From Azomonas tarimensis (GTDB lineage: Bacteria > Pseudomonadota > Gammaproteobacteria > Pseudomonadales > Pseudomonadaceae): DNA of 64,000 bases. Where the stretch lies: contig NZ_JBHRXZ010000005.1 of the NCBI RefSeq assembly GCF_042648805.1, positions 1-64,000 on the forward strand. Reading direction: 5' to 3'. Every line of letters starts with the position of its first letter. Within the stretch, counting starts at the first letter, position 1. The notes under the pieces are model-generated. The model was not told the origin of the DNA and searched no databases. It was given only the letters and a program-made list of their open reading frames with translations. The translations under genes were made by a program, and so were the position numbers. Shown here piece by piece: positions 47,089-56,335 of this stretch.

Positions 47089-47187
47089 AAGCGGTCGAGG
47101 TCAGCCGAGAATTGAAACGTGAAACGCCGCGGCCTGACGCTGACTGGTTGCGATCTGATCAATACCCGTGGGGCAGGGGAGCCGTCA

Positions 47188-47913
47188 TCACGCCCCCGCA
47201 CCGAGCAACAACGCCGAATAGCCCAACGCGCCCAATACGAATGCGCCAAAATGCCCCTCGCGCTCCTGGGGGAGTTCCTCTTTCAGTACGTTGAGCAGGA
47301 CGCCCCCGGCGATCACGGCGGCAAGCGCCGAGACAGCGAGGTCGGATATATCGGTAAGGGTACCGAGGCCCCAGCCTGCGAGGGGGGCGGCGGCGAGCAC
47401 CCAGCGGCCATAGTGGCGGAACATGTCGCGATGGGCGCGCTCCAGGCCGAAGTCATTGACCAGAAAATGCAAGCCCATTGCCACGGTATACCAGCCCAGC
47501 GTTTCGGCGGTGCCCGCTGCGTCCTGGACCAGCAGGTAGCCGATCAGCCCGTTGTACAGTGCAAAGGAGACGACGTGCAGCCAGAACACGCCACCATGGG
47601 TTTCAGCATGCTCGGGCAAGCGGTTCCGATGGGCCTTGATCAGACGTTCCAGTCCATAGAATCCCAGCAGGCCGATCATGGCCAGCATATAGGCGTGGCT
47701 CTCGACATAGGTCAGCAGCGTCACCTCGCTGCGCTGCATGACTTCCTGGCTCCGCGCCAGTCCCGGCAGCAGATGCACGAATACGTAAGCAACCGCGACG
47801 CCCCCGGCTGCCGATAGCCAGCGGCTCCTGAGGATCCTGTCGCTCGCGCCCAGCCTGGCCGCAAACAGATGAACGGCGGTCAGCGCCATGGCGGAAAGTA
47901 ATGCTGGCAGCAT
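47188..47913 (-). CDS. ZIP-like integral membrane protein
   Basis: The 241-residue product has seven to eight membrane segments. Histidine- and acid-containing helices (FVHLLPG, GLHFLVNDFG, VLKEELPQEREGHFGAF) have the ZIP metal-transporter look, though the full ZIP HN-xxE motif is not obvious. A His-rich cytoplasmic loop (EHAETHGG) lies in the middle. Divalent metal transport is an inference. It is divergent from gacA. Confidence 0.7.
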   Translation of the reverse strand: MLPALLSAMALTAVHLFAARLGASDRILRSRWLSAAGGVAVAYVFVHLLPGLARSQEVMQRSEVTLLTYVESHAYMLAMIGLLGFYGLERLIKAHRNRLPEHAETHGGVFWLHVVSFALYNGLIGYLLVQDAAGTAETLGWYTVAMGLHFLVNDFGLERAHRDMFRHYGRWVLAAAPLAGWGLGTLTDISDLAVSALAAVIAGGVLLNVLKEELPQEREGHFGAFVLGALGYSALLLGAGA

Positions 47914-48262
47914 GGGGGTTTCCGGAGAGGCAGATGCACAGTGGGACTGCCGCCTCGGAGGCGGGTTCGCACTGTCTTACATTTCGAGTAGACCATCGGC
48001 TGACATCTGTCAGTACTTTTGCAGATGAGTTGTTTGTTAGAATGCAGCCAGGCAATACCGTAGGGGTAACCTGTGTTCGAGGCTCGATCGTGCAAGCCGA
48101 CGCGCTTTCTTCCTAGCCTCGCAATCCGTGGTGAGTCGACATATAGAGTGCAGGTTGCGCACATGCGCGACGCGTTTTTTACCTTGCCGGGTCGGTTCGT
48201 TCGTTTGCTTTCTCCGAGATCAGTGTGCGCCCTGTGCGCCTCTGCATACCGAGGTATCCGAC
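47914..48262. other. Promoter region of gacA, no gene
   Basis: These 349 bp separate two divergent genes. The frame from 48128 runs into gacA but encodes nothing family-like before the TTG start. No certain operator is seen. Confidence 0.5.
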
Positions 48263-48907
48263 TTGATTAGGGTATTGGTGGTCGACGACCATGATCTGGT
48301 GCGTGCTGGTATCGCCCGGATGCTCTCCGATATTGATGGGTTTGTGGTGATAGGACAGGCCGACTGCGGAGAGGAAGCAATCAGGCTGGCCCGCGACCTC
48401 AAGCCCGACGTCGTACTGATGGATGTGAAGATGCCCGGGATCGGTGGGCTCGAAGCCACACGCAAGCTGTTGCGCGCCACGCCGGACCTCAAGGTCATCG
48501 CAGTGACCGTTTGTGAGGAAGATCCATTTCCGACCCGCCTGCTGCAGGCGGGCGCTGCCGGCTACCTGACCAAGGGCGCGGGCCTGCAGGAAATGGTCCA
48601 GGCGATTCGGCTGGTGTTTGCCGGCCAGCGCTACATCAGTCCGCAGATCGCACAGCAATTGGCATTGAAGTCGTTCCAGCCGCACACGAACAACTCCCCC
48701 TTCGATCTCCTCTCGGAGCGGGAAATCCAGATCGCGCTGATGATCGCCAATTGCCAGAAGGTCCAGGCCATTTCCGACAAGCTCTGTCTCTCGCCCAAGA
48801 CGGTCAACACCTACCGTTACCGTATTTTCGAGAAGCTTTCGATCAACAGTGACGTCGAGCTCGTTCTACTGGCAGTGCGGCATGGCATGGTCGACAGCCT
48901 CAACTGA
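48263..48907 (+). CDS. gacA: Response regulator GacA (UvrY)
   Basis: The 214-residue NarL/LuxR-type regulator is activated by GacS and drives the small RNAs that titrate RsmA/CsrA, controlling secondary metabolism and biofilm. The receiver phosphorylation site is D54 (VVLMDVKMPG); the C-terminal LuxR HTH is at about 150-205 (LSEREIQIALMIANCQKVQAISDKLCLSPKTVNTYRYRIFEKL). The start is TTG 48263 with GAGGT 7 nt upstream; any ATG upstream would give an unlikely leader. The stop overlaps uvrC (TGATG). Confidence 0.96.
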   Translation: MIRVLVVDDHDLVRAGIARMLSDIDGFVVIGQADCGEEAIRLARDLKPDVVLMDVKMPGIGGLEATRKLLRATPDLKVIAVTVCEEDPFPTRLLQAGAAGYLTKGAGLQEMVQAIRLVFAGQRYISPQIAQQLALKSFQPHTNNSPFDLLSEREIQIALMIANCQKVQAISDKLCLSPKTVNTYRYRIFEKLSINSDVELVLLAVRHGMVDSLN

Positions 48908-50730
48908 TGTCGTCGACGTTTGATTCCTCGGCGTTTCTCGCCGGCTGTAGCGGGCGCCCCGGCGTCTACCGAATGCTCGACGGCGAGGGCACGCTGCTCT
49001 ACGTCGGCAAGGCGAAGAACCTCAAGAACCGTCTGTCGAGTTACTTCCGAAAGTCGGGGCTGGCGCCGAAGACCGCTGCGCTGGTGGCCCGCATCGCCCA
49101 GGTGGAAACCACCATCACGGCGAACGAAACCGAGGCCCTTCTGCTGGAGCAGACGCTCATCAAGGAGTGGCGGCCGCCCTACAATATTCTGCTGCGCGAC
49201 GATAAGTCGTATCCCTACGTGTTTCTCTCGGCCGGACCCTATCCCCGGCTGAGTATCCATCGCGGCTCGAAGAAACAGCCTGGGCGGTATTTCGGCCCTT
49301 ATCCCAGCGCAGGGGCCATCCGGGAAAGCCTGGCGTTACTGCAGAAAGCTTTTTTCGTCCGGCAGTGCGAAGACAGCTACTTCCGCAATCGCACGCGCCC
49401 CTGCCTGCAGTATCAGATCAAACGCTGCAAAGCCCCTTGCGTCGATCTGGTCGGCGCGGAGGAGTATGCTCAGGATGTGCGTCGCTCCGTGCTGTTCTTG
49501 GAAGGGCGCAGCAATGTCCTGGCGGATGAGCTTGCCCGTGACATGGAGGCTGCCGCCGCAGGGCTCAACTTCGAGCGCGCCGCCGAGATCCGCGATCAGC
49601 TGGCCTTGCTGCGGCGCGTGCAGGACCAGCAAAGCATGGAAGGCGGCACGGGCGATGTCGACATCGTCGCAGCGACGGCCAGTCCGGGCGGGGCCTGTGT
49701 CAACCTGATCACCGTGCGCAGCGGTCGGGTGCTTGGTGGCAAGAACTTTTTTCCACAGGTCGCGATCGAGGAGGGCGTGAGCGATATCCTGCTGGCGTTT
49801 CTCGAGCAGTACTACCTGGGATCGAGCGAGCGAGAGCTGCCGAGTGAACTCATCGTCAACGTGGTTCACGAGGATTTCGCCACCCTGATCGCCGCCATAG
49901 CCGAGCTCAAGGGCCGCGAGCTGGCCATCAGTCATCGGGTACGGGGTACCCGGTCACGCTGGCTTCAGCTGGCCCTGACCAATGCCGAACAGGCCCTGGC
50001 GGCGCGCCTGGCGAACCGTCAACAGCTGGCCGCGCGCTTCGAGGCTCTGGCCGACTCGCTCGGGCTCGACGAGGCGCCCACGCGTCTCGAATGCTTCGAC
50101 ATCAGCCACTCCAGCGGTGAGGCGACCGTCGCTTCCTGTGTCGTATTCGGTCCTGAGGGCCCGCTGAAATCCGATTACCGCCTCTACAACATCGAAGGCG
50201 TGGCAGCCGGCGACGACTACGCCGCCATGCACCAGGCACTCACCCGGCGCCTCGGGAAGGCGAAGGATGGTGAGGGCAAACTCCCCGACATCCTTCTGGT
50301 CGACGGCGGCAAGGGACAGCTCAACATGGCGCGGGAGGTCATCGAGGAGTTGGGAATCCCAGGCCTGGTACTGCTTGGCGTCGCCAAGGGCGTGACGCGC
50401 AAGGCTGGTTTCGAAACGCTCTATCTGAACGAATCGGCCAATGAGTTCGTGCTTCCGAGCGATTCGCCCGCGCTACACCTCATCCAGCAGATCAGGGACG
50501 AAGCCCACCGTTTCGCCATCACAGGGCATCGCGCGCGGCGCGGCAAGACCCGCCGGACCTCGACGCTGGAGGATGTGGCGGGAGTCGGACCGAAGCGTCG
50601 GCGCGAACTGCTCAAGCATTTTGGAGGTCTTCAAGAACTGCGCCGGGCCAGCGTCGACGATATCGCCAAGGCACCGGGGATCAGTAAAAAGCTCGCCGAA
50701 TCAATTTATGGCGCTTTGCACACCGAGTAG
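48907..50730 (+). CDS. uvrC: Excinuclease ABC subunit C
   Basis: The 607-residue endonuclease makes both incisions in nucleotide excision repair. The GIY-YIG domain (about 15-100: GVYRMLDGEGTLLYVGKAKNLKNR), the UVR UvrB-binding motif (about 205-240), the RNase H-like domain with ECFDISHSSGE, and C-terminal helix-hairpin-helix motifs (VAGVGPKRRRELLKHFG) are all present. It is co-transcribed with gacA, as in other gammaproteobacteria. Confidence 0.97.
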   Translation: MSSTFDSSAFLAGCSGRPGVYRMLDGEGTLLYVGKAKNLKNRLSSYFRKSGLAPKTAALVARIAQVETTITANETEALLLEQTLIKEWRPPYNILLRDDKSYPYVFLSAGPYPRLSIHRGSKKQPGRYFGPYPSAGAIRESLALLQKAFFVRQCEDSYFRNRTRPCLQYQIKRCKAPCVDLVGAEEYAQDVRRSVLFLEGRSNVLADELARDMEAAAAGLNFERAAEIRDQLALLRRVQDQQSMEGGTGDVDIVAATASPGGACVNLITVRSGRVLGGKNFFPQVAIEEGVSDILLAFLEQYYLGSSERELPSELIVNVVHEDFATLIAAIAELKGRELAISHRVRGTRSRWLQLALTNAEQALAARLANRQQLAARFEALADSLGLDEAPTRLECFDISHSSGEATVASCVVFGPEGPLKSDYRLYNIEGVAAGDDYAAMHQALTRRLGKAKDGEGKLPDILLVDGGKGQLNMAREVIEELGIPGLVLLGVAKGVTRKAGFETLYLNESANEFVLPSDSPALHLIQQIRDEAHRFAITGHRARRGKTRRTSTLEDVAGVGPKRRRELLKHFGGLQELRRASVDDIAKAPGISKKLAESIYGALHTE

Positions 50731-50759
50731 AATGGTGGCAATCCAGCGGACAGGTACCC

Positions 50760-51311
50760 ATGAACATACCCAATCTTCTTACTGTGCTGCGGGTGCTGCT
50801 CATTCCGCTGTTCGTCCTCCTGTTCTATATACCGGTCCACTGGAGCTACCTCGCCGCCAGCGCGGTGTTCACCGTTGCGGCCGTGACTGACTGGCTGGAC
50901 GGCTACCTGGCGCGCAAGCTCGAGCAGAGCACGCCCTTCGGAGCCTTCCTCGATCCGGTGGCAGACAAGCTGATGGTCGCCGTTGCCCTGGTGCTGCTGG
51001 TCGAGGAGCACTCGAACCTGTGGCTGTCCTTGCCTGCCGTGATCATCATCGGACGCGAGATCGTGGTCTCTGCGCTGCGCGAATGGATGGCCGAACTGGG
51101 GGCGAGGGCGCAGGTAGCGGTTTCATCGCTTGGCAAGTGGAAGACTGCGGCACAGATGGTGGCGCTGGTCATTCTCCTGGCCAACCCACCCGTGATGAGC
51201 TACTGGGTCGGCACCGGCTATGGGTTACTGATCGTGGCTGCGATACTGACCCTCTGGTCAATGGTTCGGTACCTGGCGGCGGCCTGGCCGCATCTTTCGC
51301 CAGGAAAATAA
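50760..51311 (+). CDS. pgsA: Phosphatidylglycerophosphate synthase
   Basis: The 183-residue membrane enzyme makes phosphatidylglycerophosphate from CDP-diacylglycerol and glycerol-3-phosphate. The CDP-alcohol phosphotransferase motif D47-G-x2-A-R-x8-G-x3-D65-x3-D69 is complete. Four to six membrane segments are predicted. It is followed by the tRNA-Gly/tRNA-Cys pair, an arrangement shared with E. coli pgsA-glyW-cysT. Confidence 0.96.
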   Translation: MNIPNLLTVLRVLLIPLFVLLFYIPVHWSYLAASAVFTVAAVTDWLDGYLARKLEQSTPFGAFLDPVADKLMVAVALVLLVEEHSNLWLSLPAVIIIGREIVVSALREWMAELGARAQVAVSSLGKWKTAAQMVALVILLANPPVMSYWVGTGYGLLIVAAILTLWSMVRYLAAAWPHLSPGK

Positions 51312-51376
51312 AACTTTTTTAATCAAGGGGTTGACTGGCCGTTCGGAAGTTATAGAATGGCGCCCGTCAAGACGAC

Positions 51377-51452
<76 letters not shown>

Positions 51453-51490
51453 AATTTCAATGCGCCGCAGTTTGCGGCGTTATTGTTTCA

Positions 51491-51564
51491 GGCGCGATAG
51501 CAAAGCGGTTATGCCCCGGATTGCAAATCCGGTTAGACCGGTTCGACTCCGGTTCGCGCCTCCA
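51491..51564 (+). tRNA. tRNA-Cys(GCA)
   Basis: The 74-nt gene includes an encoded CCA. The acceptor stem is GGCGCGA/TCGCGCC; the anticodon loop TTGCAAA gives GCA. It lies 38 bp after tRNA-Gly, probably co-transcribed. Confidence 0.97.
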
Positions 51565-51611
51565 GTCGTACCGCTGGCCACATCAATGATGCGCGTCCAA
51601 GCTGAATGTTG

Positions 51612-51644
51612 AGCCCCGGATAGGTAACTATCCGGGGCTTTTCG
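51612..51644 (+). terminator. Terminator of the tRNA-Gly/tRNA-Cys unit
   Basis: AGCCCCGGATA, a 6-nt loop, TATCCGGGGCT, then TTTCGTTT: a perfect 11-bp stem. Confidence 0.9.
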
Positions 51645-51863
51645 TTTGGCCTGAATGAATTGCTCGATGGCGGGCAAGTCACTTGTTGACAAGGCCAGCG
51701 GCGGCAGACTGGCCACGAGCCGCATCCGTTCGAGACGTCTCGCGAATTTGTGCGCTGCAAGTCGACGAGGCGACATTGGGCGCGCAGTCTTCTCGCCATG
51801 GCTCTCGTCTGAGCCTGGGAGCATGTCCAGGGTTACCATTTTTTTGAATCGGAGGTTCGCATC

Positions 51864-52925
51864 ATGACAAATCAGGCGCTGGTGGTGGGAGTCAGCGGGA
51901 TCGTCGGTAGTGCTTTGGCACGACTGCTGACCCAGGAGCGATGGGCCGTGGCCGGGCTGGCGCGCCGGCCAGAGGTGGAGGCGGGCGTTACACCCGTTAC
52001 CGCGGACCTTCTTGACCGAGCTGCTCTGCAGCAGGCCTTGCAGGGAATGAAGCCGACCCACGTCTTTCTCGCTACATGGGCTCGCCAGGCCAGCGAAGCG
52101 GAGAATATTCGCGTTAACGGTGAAATGGTGCGCAACCTGCTGGACGCCGTCCAGCCAGCCGGCTCAGTTCGCCACGTCGCGCTGGTGACCGGCCTCAAGC
52201 ACTATCTCGGCCCGTTCGAAGCCTACGGCAAGGGTTCGCTGCCTCAGACGCCGTTCCGCGAAGACCAGGGCCGCCTGGATGTAGACAACTTCTACTATGC
52301 CCAGGAAGACGAGCTCTTTGCCGCCGCCGCCCGTGATGGTTTTACCTGGAGCGTACATCGGCCGCACACCATCACCGGCGTCGCGGTGGGCAACGCCATG
52401 AACATGGCCACGACGCTTGCCGTATACGCTTCCGTCTGCAAATTCACTGGCCGACCGTTCCGATTCCCCGGGTCCGAAGTCCAGTGGAACGGGCTGACCG
52501 ACATGACCGATGCTTCGCAGCTCGCAAAACAGCTGCTCTGGGCCGCCAGCACTCCCGCAGCGGCGAATGAAGCCTTCAATATCGTCAACGGCGACGTGTT
52601 TCGCTGGAAGTGGATGTGGTCGCGCATCGCCGAGTGGTTCGGGATCGAGGCGGCACCCTTCGATGGCGAGCCTGCGCCGCTCGAACAGCAGATGGCTGGC
52701 GATGCCGAGACCTGGCAGGAGATGGCTCAACGCTTCGGGCTCGCCGAGCCAGAGATCACCAGATTGATCTCGCCCTGGCATACGGATGCCGACCTCGGCC
52801 GCCCAATTGAAGTCGTTACCGACATGTCGAAGAGCCGCAAACTGGGATTTTTCGATTATCAAGCCAGCGATGACGCCTTTTTTGATGTGTTTTCGCGATT
52901 ACGGGCGGCGAAGCTGATTCCTTGA
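51864..52925 (+). CDS. SDR-family reductase of the PRISE (5-beta-reductase) type
   Basis: The 353-residue NAD(P)-dependent enzyme has the Rossmann motif GVSGIVGSALARLL at the N-terminus. TGLKHYLGPFEAYGKG and the catalytic DNFYYAQEDELF are the hallmarks of PRISE (progesterone 5-beta-reductase/iridoid synthase-like) SDRs, which reduce activated C=C bonds of enones. It continues with WSVHRPHTITG. Bacterial substrates are unknown. GGAGG precedes the ATG. It stands alone after the tRNA terminator in a variable region. Confidence 0.85.
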   Translation: MTNQALVVGVSGIVGSALARLLTQERWAVAGLARRPEVEAGVTPVTADLLDRAALQQALQGMKPTHVFLATWARQASEAENIRVNGEMVRNLLDAVQPAGSVRHVALVTGLKHYLGPFEAYGKGSLPQTPFREDQGRLDVDNFYYAQEDELFAAAARDGFTWSVHRPHTITGVAVGNAMNMATTLAVYASVCKFTGRPFRFPGSEVQWNGLTDMTDASQLAKQLLWAASTPAAANEAFNIVNGDVFRWKWMWSRIAEWFGIEAAPFDGEPAPLEQQMAGDAETWQEMAQRFGLAEPEITRLISPWHTDADLGRPIEVVTDMSKSRKLGFFDYQASDDAFFDVFSRLRAAKLIP

Positions 52926-53116
52926 GGTAAAACGACGCGAGCATGATGTCCCCTGGGCGGAGTGTGTGAGGGCAGGGTGGTAACCGGCTTGAGGAGCAGG
53001 GGATATCCTTGTAGCATTGTCAGCAGACATCGCACCGCCCGGTGCTTTGCGTAAGCGTTAACGTCAACCAACGCACCACCAGGACAGTTCCGTCCTGACG
53101 TTGTGCGTGGATCTTA

Positions 53117-54307
53117 ATGACGACTTCCTGCTCGGTCTCTCGACCTGTTGCACCTGCATTCCCTTCGTTTCTCTTGTTCGGCATCTTGCTGATTGCAGCG
53201 AACCTGCGCGCGCCCATCACTTCGCTCGGCCCAGTACTGACTGATATCCAGCAATACTTCAGCCTCACTCCAGCCACTGCGGGGTTGCTGAACGCACTTC
53301 CTCTGCTCATTTTCGCAGCAGGGTCGCCTTTGGCTCCGGTGCTTACGCGCCGTGTCGGGCTGGAGCGCGCGTTATTTGCCGGCGTATGCCTGATTGGCAC
53401 AGGCTGCCTGATCCGCTCGGGTTGGGGAGAAAGCGGGCTTTGGCTTGGCACCTTCATGATCGGAGCCGGTATTGCGTTGGCCAACGTGTTGATCGTGCCC
53501 TTGGTCAAACGTGACTTTCCAGGCCATACAGCACTGTGCGTGGGGCTCTACGCTGCCACCATGGCGATGATGGCAGGCGTTTCGAGCGGGATTTCCGCGC
53601 CCTTGGCTCAGGCCAATGAATATGGCTGGAAACTGTCACTTGGCGTATGGTCTCTGTTGGCGTTAATTGCCGCAGCATGCTGGCTTGCGCAGCTAAAATC
53701 CGGCGCAATTGACCCAGGCAAAGCGCGTCACAAGGCAACCACCTCGGTCTGGAAAAGCGCCATCGCATGGCAAGTGTCGATGTTCATGGCGCTGCAAACG
53801 GTCGTCTTTTACACGCTAATTGACTGGTATCCAGCCATGGCCGCCTCCGCTGGAATCGGTGCCATCCAGGCGGGCGGGTACTTGTTCGCTTATCAGGCCA
53901 TCGCCGTCCTGGCCAACCTCGGCACCTCGATCGCAATTAAACGCCTGCATGATCAGCGTGCTCTGGGCTTTGTCTGCTCACTTGCTATTTTGACTGGCAT
54001 AGCCGGGCTGATGCTGGTGCCATGGATGTCGCTGGTATGGCTGCTCCTGGCAGGCATCGGTGCCGGCATGTCGATGGTGACCTGCCTGACACTGTTTGGT
54101 CTCCGCACCCGCGACCATCACCAGGCAGCATCTCTGTCCGCCATGGCGCAATCGGTGGGATATGGACTGGGAGCGCTGGGGCCGTTTCTCGCTGGCTGGC
54201 TGCATAGCCTGTTCGGAAGCTGGGATGCCGCGCTGGCTTTACTGCTTGCTGCGGCGGTGGTGCAGGTCGTGTTTGCGGTATTGGCGGGGCGAAACAGGCT
54301 CGTGTAG
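53117..54307 (+). CDS. MFS transporter of the CynX/NimT family
   Basis: The 396-residue, 12-TM permease has the CynX/NimT signature ANLRAPITSLGPVLTDI near residues 28-44 and ALPLLIFAAGSPLAP after it. Family members carry cyanate or 2-nitroimidazole; the substrate here is unknown. The adjacent nitroreductase-like gene makes a nitro compound an interesting guess only. The ribosome binding site is weak. Confidence 0.85.
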   Translation: MTTSCSVSRPVAPAFPSFLLFGILLIAANLRAPITSLGPVLTDIQQYFSLTPATAGLLNALPLLIFAAGSPLAPVLTRRVGLERALFAGVCLIGTGCLIRSGWGESGLWLGTFMIGAGIALANVLIVPLVKRDFPGHTALCVGLYAATMAMMAGVSSGISAPLAQANEYGWKLSLGVWSLLALIAAACWLAQLKSGAIDPGKARHKATTSVWKSAIAWQVSMFMALQTVVFYTLIDWYPAMAASAGIGAIQAGGYLFAYQAIAVLANLGTSIAIKRLHDQRALGFVCSLAILTGIAGLMLVPWMSLVWLLLAGIGAGMSMVTCLTLFGLRTRDHHQAASLSAMAQSVGYGLGALGPFLAGWLHSLFGSWDAALALLLAAAVVQVVFAVLAGRNRLV

Positions 54308-54646
54308 CCGCCGACCGCCACTGGCTCGTTACGGCTTGGAAAATCGACGCCCTGACCAAGTAGGGGAGATCGCCGCTGATCCAACATGCGCTGCAGTAGC
54401 AATTTAGTGCAATGGCTCAGCGGCGACGCTCCATTACGACTGCTCTTTAGTACACTCGCGACATTCGCCTGAGAACCAGGAACGAGCTCGCCTTGCCGAA
54501 ATCTCTGTTATACCCCGTTCATAAGCGCATCAGCTATGCGCTATCCGCCATCGAGGGGTACCACACCGCCGTTCGGCCGGGGCTCGGTGCATGGCAACCA
54601 GCCTCAAGTCGCATTGGTAGCCTCGTTCTCTATTTGGAAATCTCGC
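54308..54646. other. Leader of the nitroreductase gene, no gene seen
   Basis: GATCGCCGCTGA (about 54368-54379) and TCAGCGGCGACGC (about 54417-54429) form an inverted repeat with a long loop. Short frames here are unsupported. Confidence 0.35.
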
Positions 54647-55468
54647 ATGACAATCAATGCCCAATCGAAGTTAGCGGCCCGCTATGGCGCGCCAGGCGTC
54701 TCACCGCTCAAACCATGGAATGACACCATCGACCAGTTGCTCGACCACCGCAGTGTTCGGGCCTTCACTGATCAGCCTCTGCCGGAAGGCACGATTGAGA
54801 CCTTGATAGCTGCCGCGCAGTCCGCTTCCACATCTTCGAACCTTCAGGTCTGGAGTGTCGTCGCTGTTCAAGATGATGACCGAAAGAGTCGCCTCTCGGC
54901 GTTGGCCGGCAGCCAGGCCCACATCCGGCAGGCACCGCTGTTTTTCGTCTGGCTCGCCGACCTGTCCCGGGTATCGCGGGTTGCCGAGCAGCAAGAGGTA
55001 GAGCTGGAGGCGCTGCCTTACCTGGAAAGCCTGTTGCTCGGGACAATTGACGCAGCGCTGGCTGCGCAAAACGCAGTTGTCGCTCTGGAGTCGCTGGGGC
55101 TCGGGAGCGTGTATATCGGCGCCATCCGCAACGACATCGAAGGGGTGGCCAAAGAGCTCCAACTGCCCCCTCAGGTTTATCCCGTGTTTGGTCTCTGCGT
55201 TGGGTACCCATCCACTGAGCGGCCAGCCAAAGTGAAGCCGAGGCTGCCGCAGCGTGCAGTCCTTCACCACGAAACCTATTCAGCCGCCGGCGAATATGAA
55301 GCTGTCGCGGAATATGATGAGCGTCTGGGCGCGTTCTACCAGCGTGAAGGCCTCAAGGCTTCCGGGTGGTCAGAGCAGGTGATCAATAGGCTTCGGAGCG
55401 TTTCGAACCTGCATGGGCGCGAGAAGCTCGTTGAAGAGCTGAAACGGATGGGGTTCGGCCTGCGTTGA
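54647..55468 (+). CDS. NfsA-like NADPH-dependent nitroreductase
   Basis: The 273-residue flavoenzyme of the NfsA/FRP group has DQLLDHRSVRAFTDQPLPEGTIETLIAAAQSASTSSN at about 22-58 carrying FMN-binding Arg and Ser residues, and AAQNAVVALESLGLGSVYIGAIRN later. Such enzymes reduce nitroaromatics, chromate or quinones with NADPH. The ATG at 54647 gives the usual N-terminus; the frame opens at 54536. Confidence 0.87.
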   Translation: MTINAQSKLAARYGAPGVSPLKPWNDTIDQLLDHRSVRAFTDQPLPEGTIETLIAAAQSASTSSNLQVWSVVAVQDDDRKSRLSALAGSQAHIRQAPLFFVWLADLSRVSRVAEQQEVELEALPYLESLLLGTIDAALAAQNAVVALESLGLGSVYIGAIRNDIEGVAKELQLPPQVYPVFGLCVGYPSTERPAKVKPRLPQRAVLHHETYSAAGEYEAVAEYDERLGAFYQREGLKASGWSEQVINRLRSVSNLHGREKLVEELKRMGFGLR

Positions 55469-55792
55469 GCATCGAGTTCCAGCTTTTTTCACGCAGCAAC
55501 GTGCTCGGTAACGTGTTCAGCTCAGCTGCCGGGATTGGTGCAGCCGTCAAGCCTTGGCGCTCAGAATGAGCGCTTCGTATAATGTATATTATGTTAAATT
55601 AAGTATGCGCAGTGTACTCCAGCTATCCCCAGGCCTATCGCTTGAAGAAATTGCTCACCGAAGATTCTGTCCACCACCCTTTGAGTAAATGCGCAATCGC
55701 TCCCAAGCCTGACCGCTCTGAGCATTACCTAACGAATACCTTACGTAAGGCCACATGCTAAGGTGACTTCCCCTCAGTCACGGAGATCCACC
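55469..55792. other. Intergenic AT-rich region upstream of the copper chaperone
   Basis: Around 55575-55603 is an AT-rich stretch with an imperfect dyad (ATAATGTATATTAT), unusual in this GC-rich DNA. CCTTACGTAAGG at 55739-55750 is a perfect 12-bp palindrome about 40 nt before the chaperone start. Either could be an operator. No gene is seen. Confidence 0.45.
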
Positions 55793-56305
55793 ATGTCGCT
55801 TCGTCTGTTGCCGCTGGCCTGCCTGGGCCTGCTGGGTCTGGCCTCGTTGCCGGCCGTTGCTGCGGATCATGCCCATCACACTGCAAGCGAAGTTCGCGAG
55901 CCCGTTGTGGTTGATCAGGTATGGTCGCGCGCAATGCCGCCAACGGCTGCCAATGGCGCGGTCTACTTCGTTCTGGTCAATCACACGGATCATCCTGACC
56001 GGCTGGTCGCGGCATCGACTGATCGCGCCGAGGTCACCGAGTTGCACTCCCATGTGCAGGCCGATGGCCTGATGCGCATGGAGCAGGCCCAGGAAATCGA
56101 GATTCCGCCACGGGCCGAACTGGTCTTCGAGCCTGGTGGCTACCATGTGATGCTGCTGGGCCTGACGCAGCCACTGGTGGCTGGCGAGCGCTTCAACCTG
56201 ACACTGGAACTGGCACAGGCCGGCGCGATCACCACCGAGGTGGAAATCCTCGACCAGGCCCCCGGCGGGCCAGGCGCCGGGGAGCATGGGCACCACCGCC
56301 ACTGA
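55793..56305 (+). CDS. Periplasmic copper chaperone PCu(A)C
   Basis: The 170-residue exported protein has a signal peptide of about 1-24 (ending AVAA). The Cu(I) site H-x-M pattern HSHVQADGLMRMEQ ... GGYHVMLLG (H-x10-M-x21-H-x-M type) is present, as are N- and C-terminal His clusters (DHAHHT, GEHGHHRH). PCu(A)C delivers copper to the CuA/CuB sites of cytochrome oxidase. CGGAG precedes the ATG at 55793. The upstream palindrome may be a metal-responsive operator. Confidence 0.92.
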   Translation: MSLRLLPLACLGLLGLASLPAVAADHAHHTASEVREPVVVDQVWSRAMPPTAANGAVYFVLVNHTDHPDRLVAASTDRAEVTELHSHVQADGLMRMEQAQEIEIPPRAELVFEPGGYHVMLLGLTQPLVAGERFNLTLELAQAGAITTEVEILDQAPGGPGAGEHGHHRH

Positions 56306-56335
56306 GCGTTGATAGGGGCTGATCCCCAACGCGGG

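Noticed and set aside
51480..52061. - strand frame across tRNA-Cys and the SDR start, considered as an integrase or LysR remnant
   Set aside because: It runs through a tRNA gene and a terminator, and shows neither a recombinase R-H-R-Y set nor an HTH.
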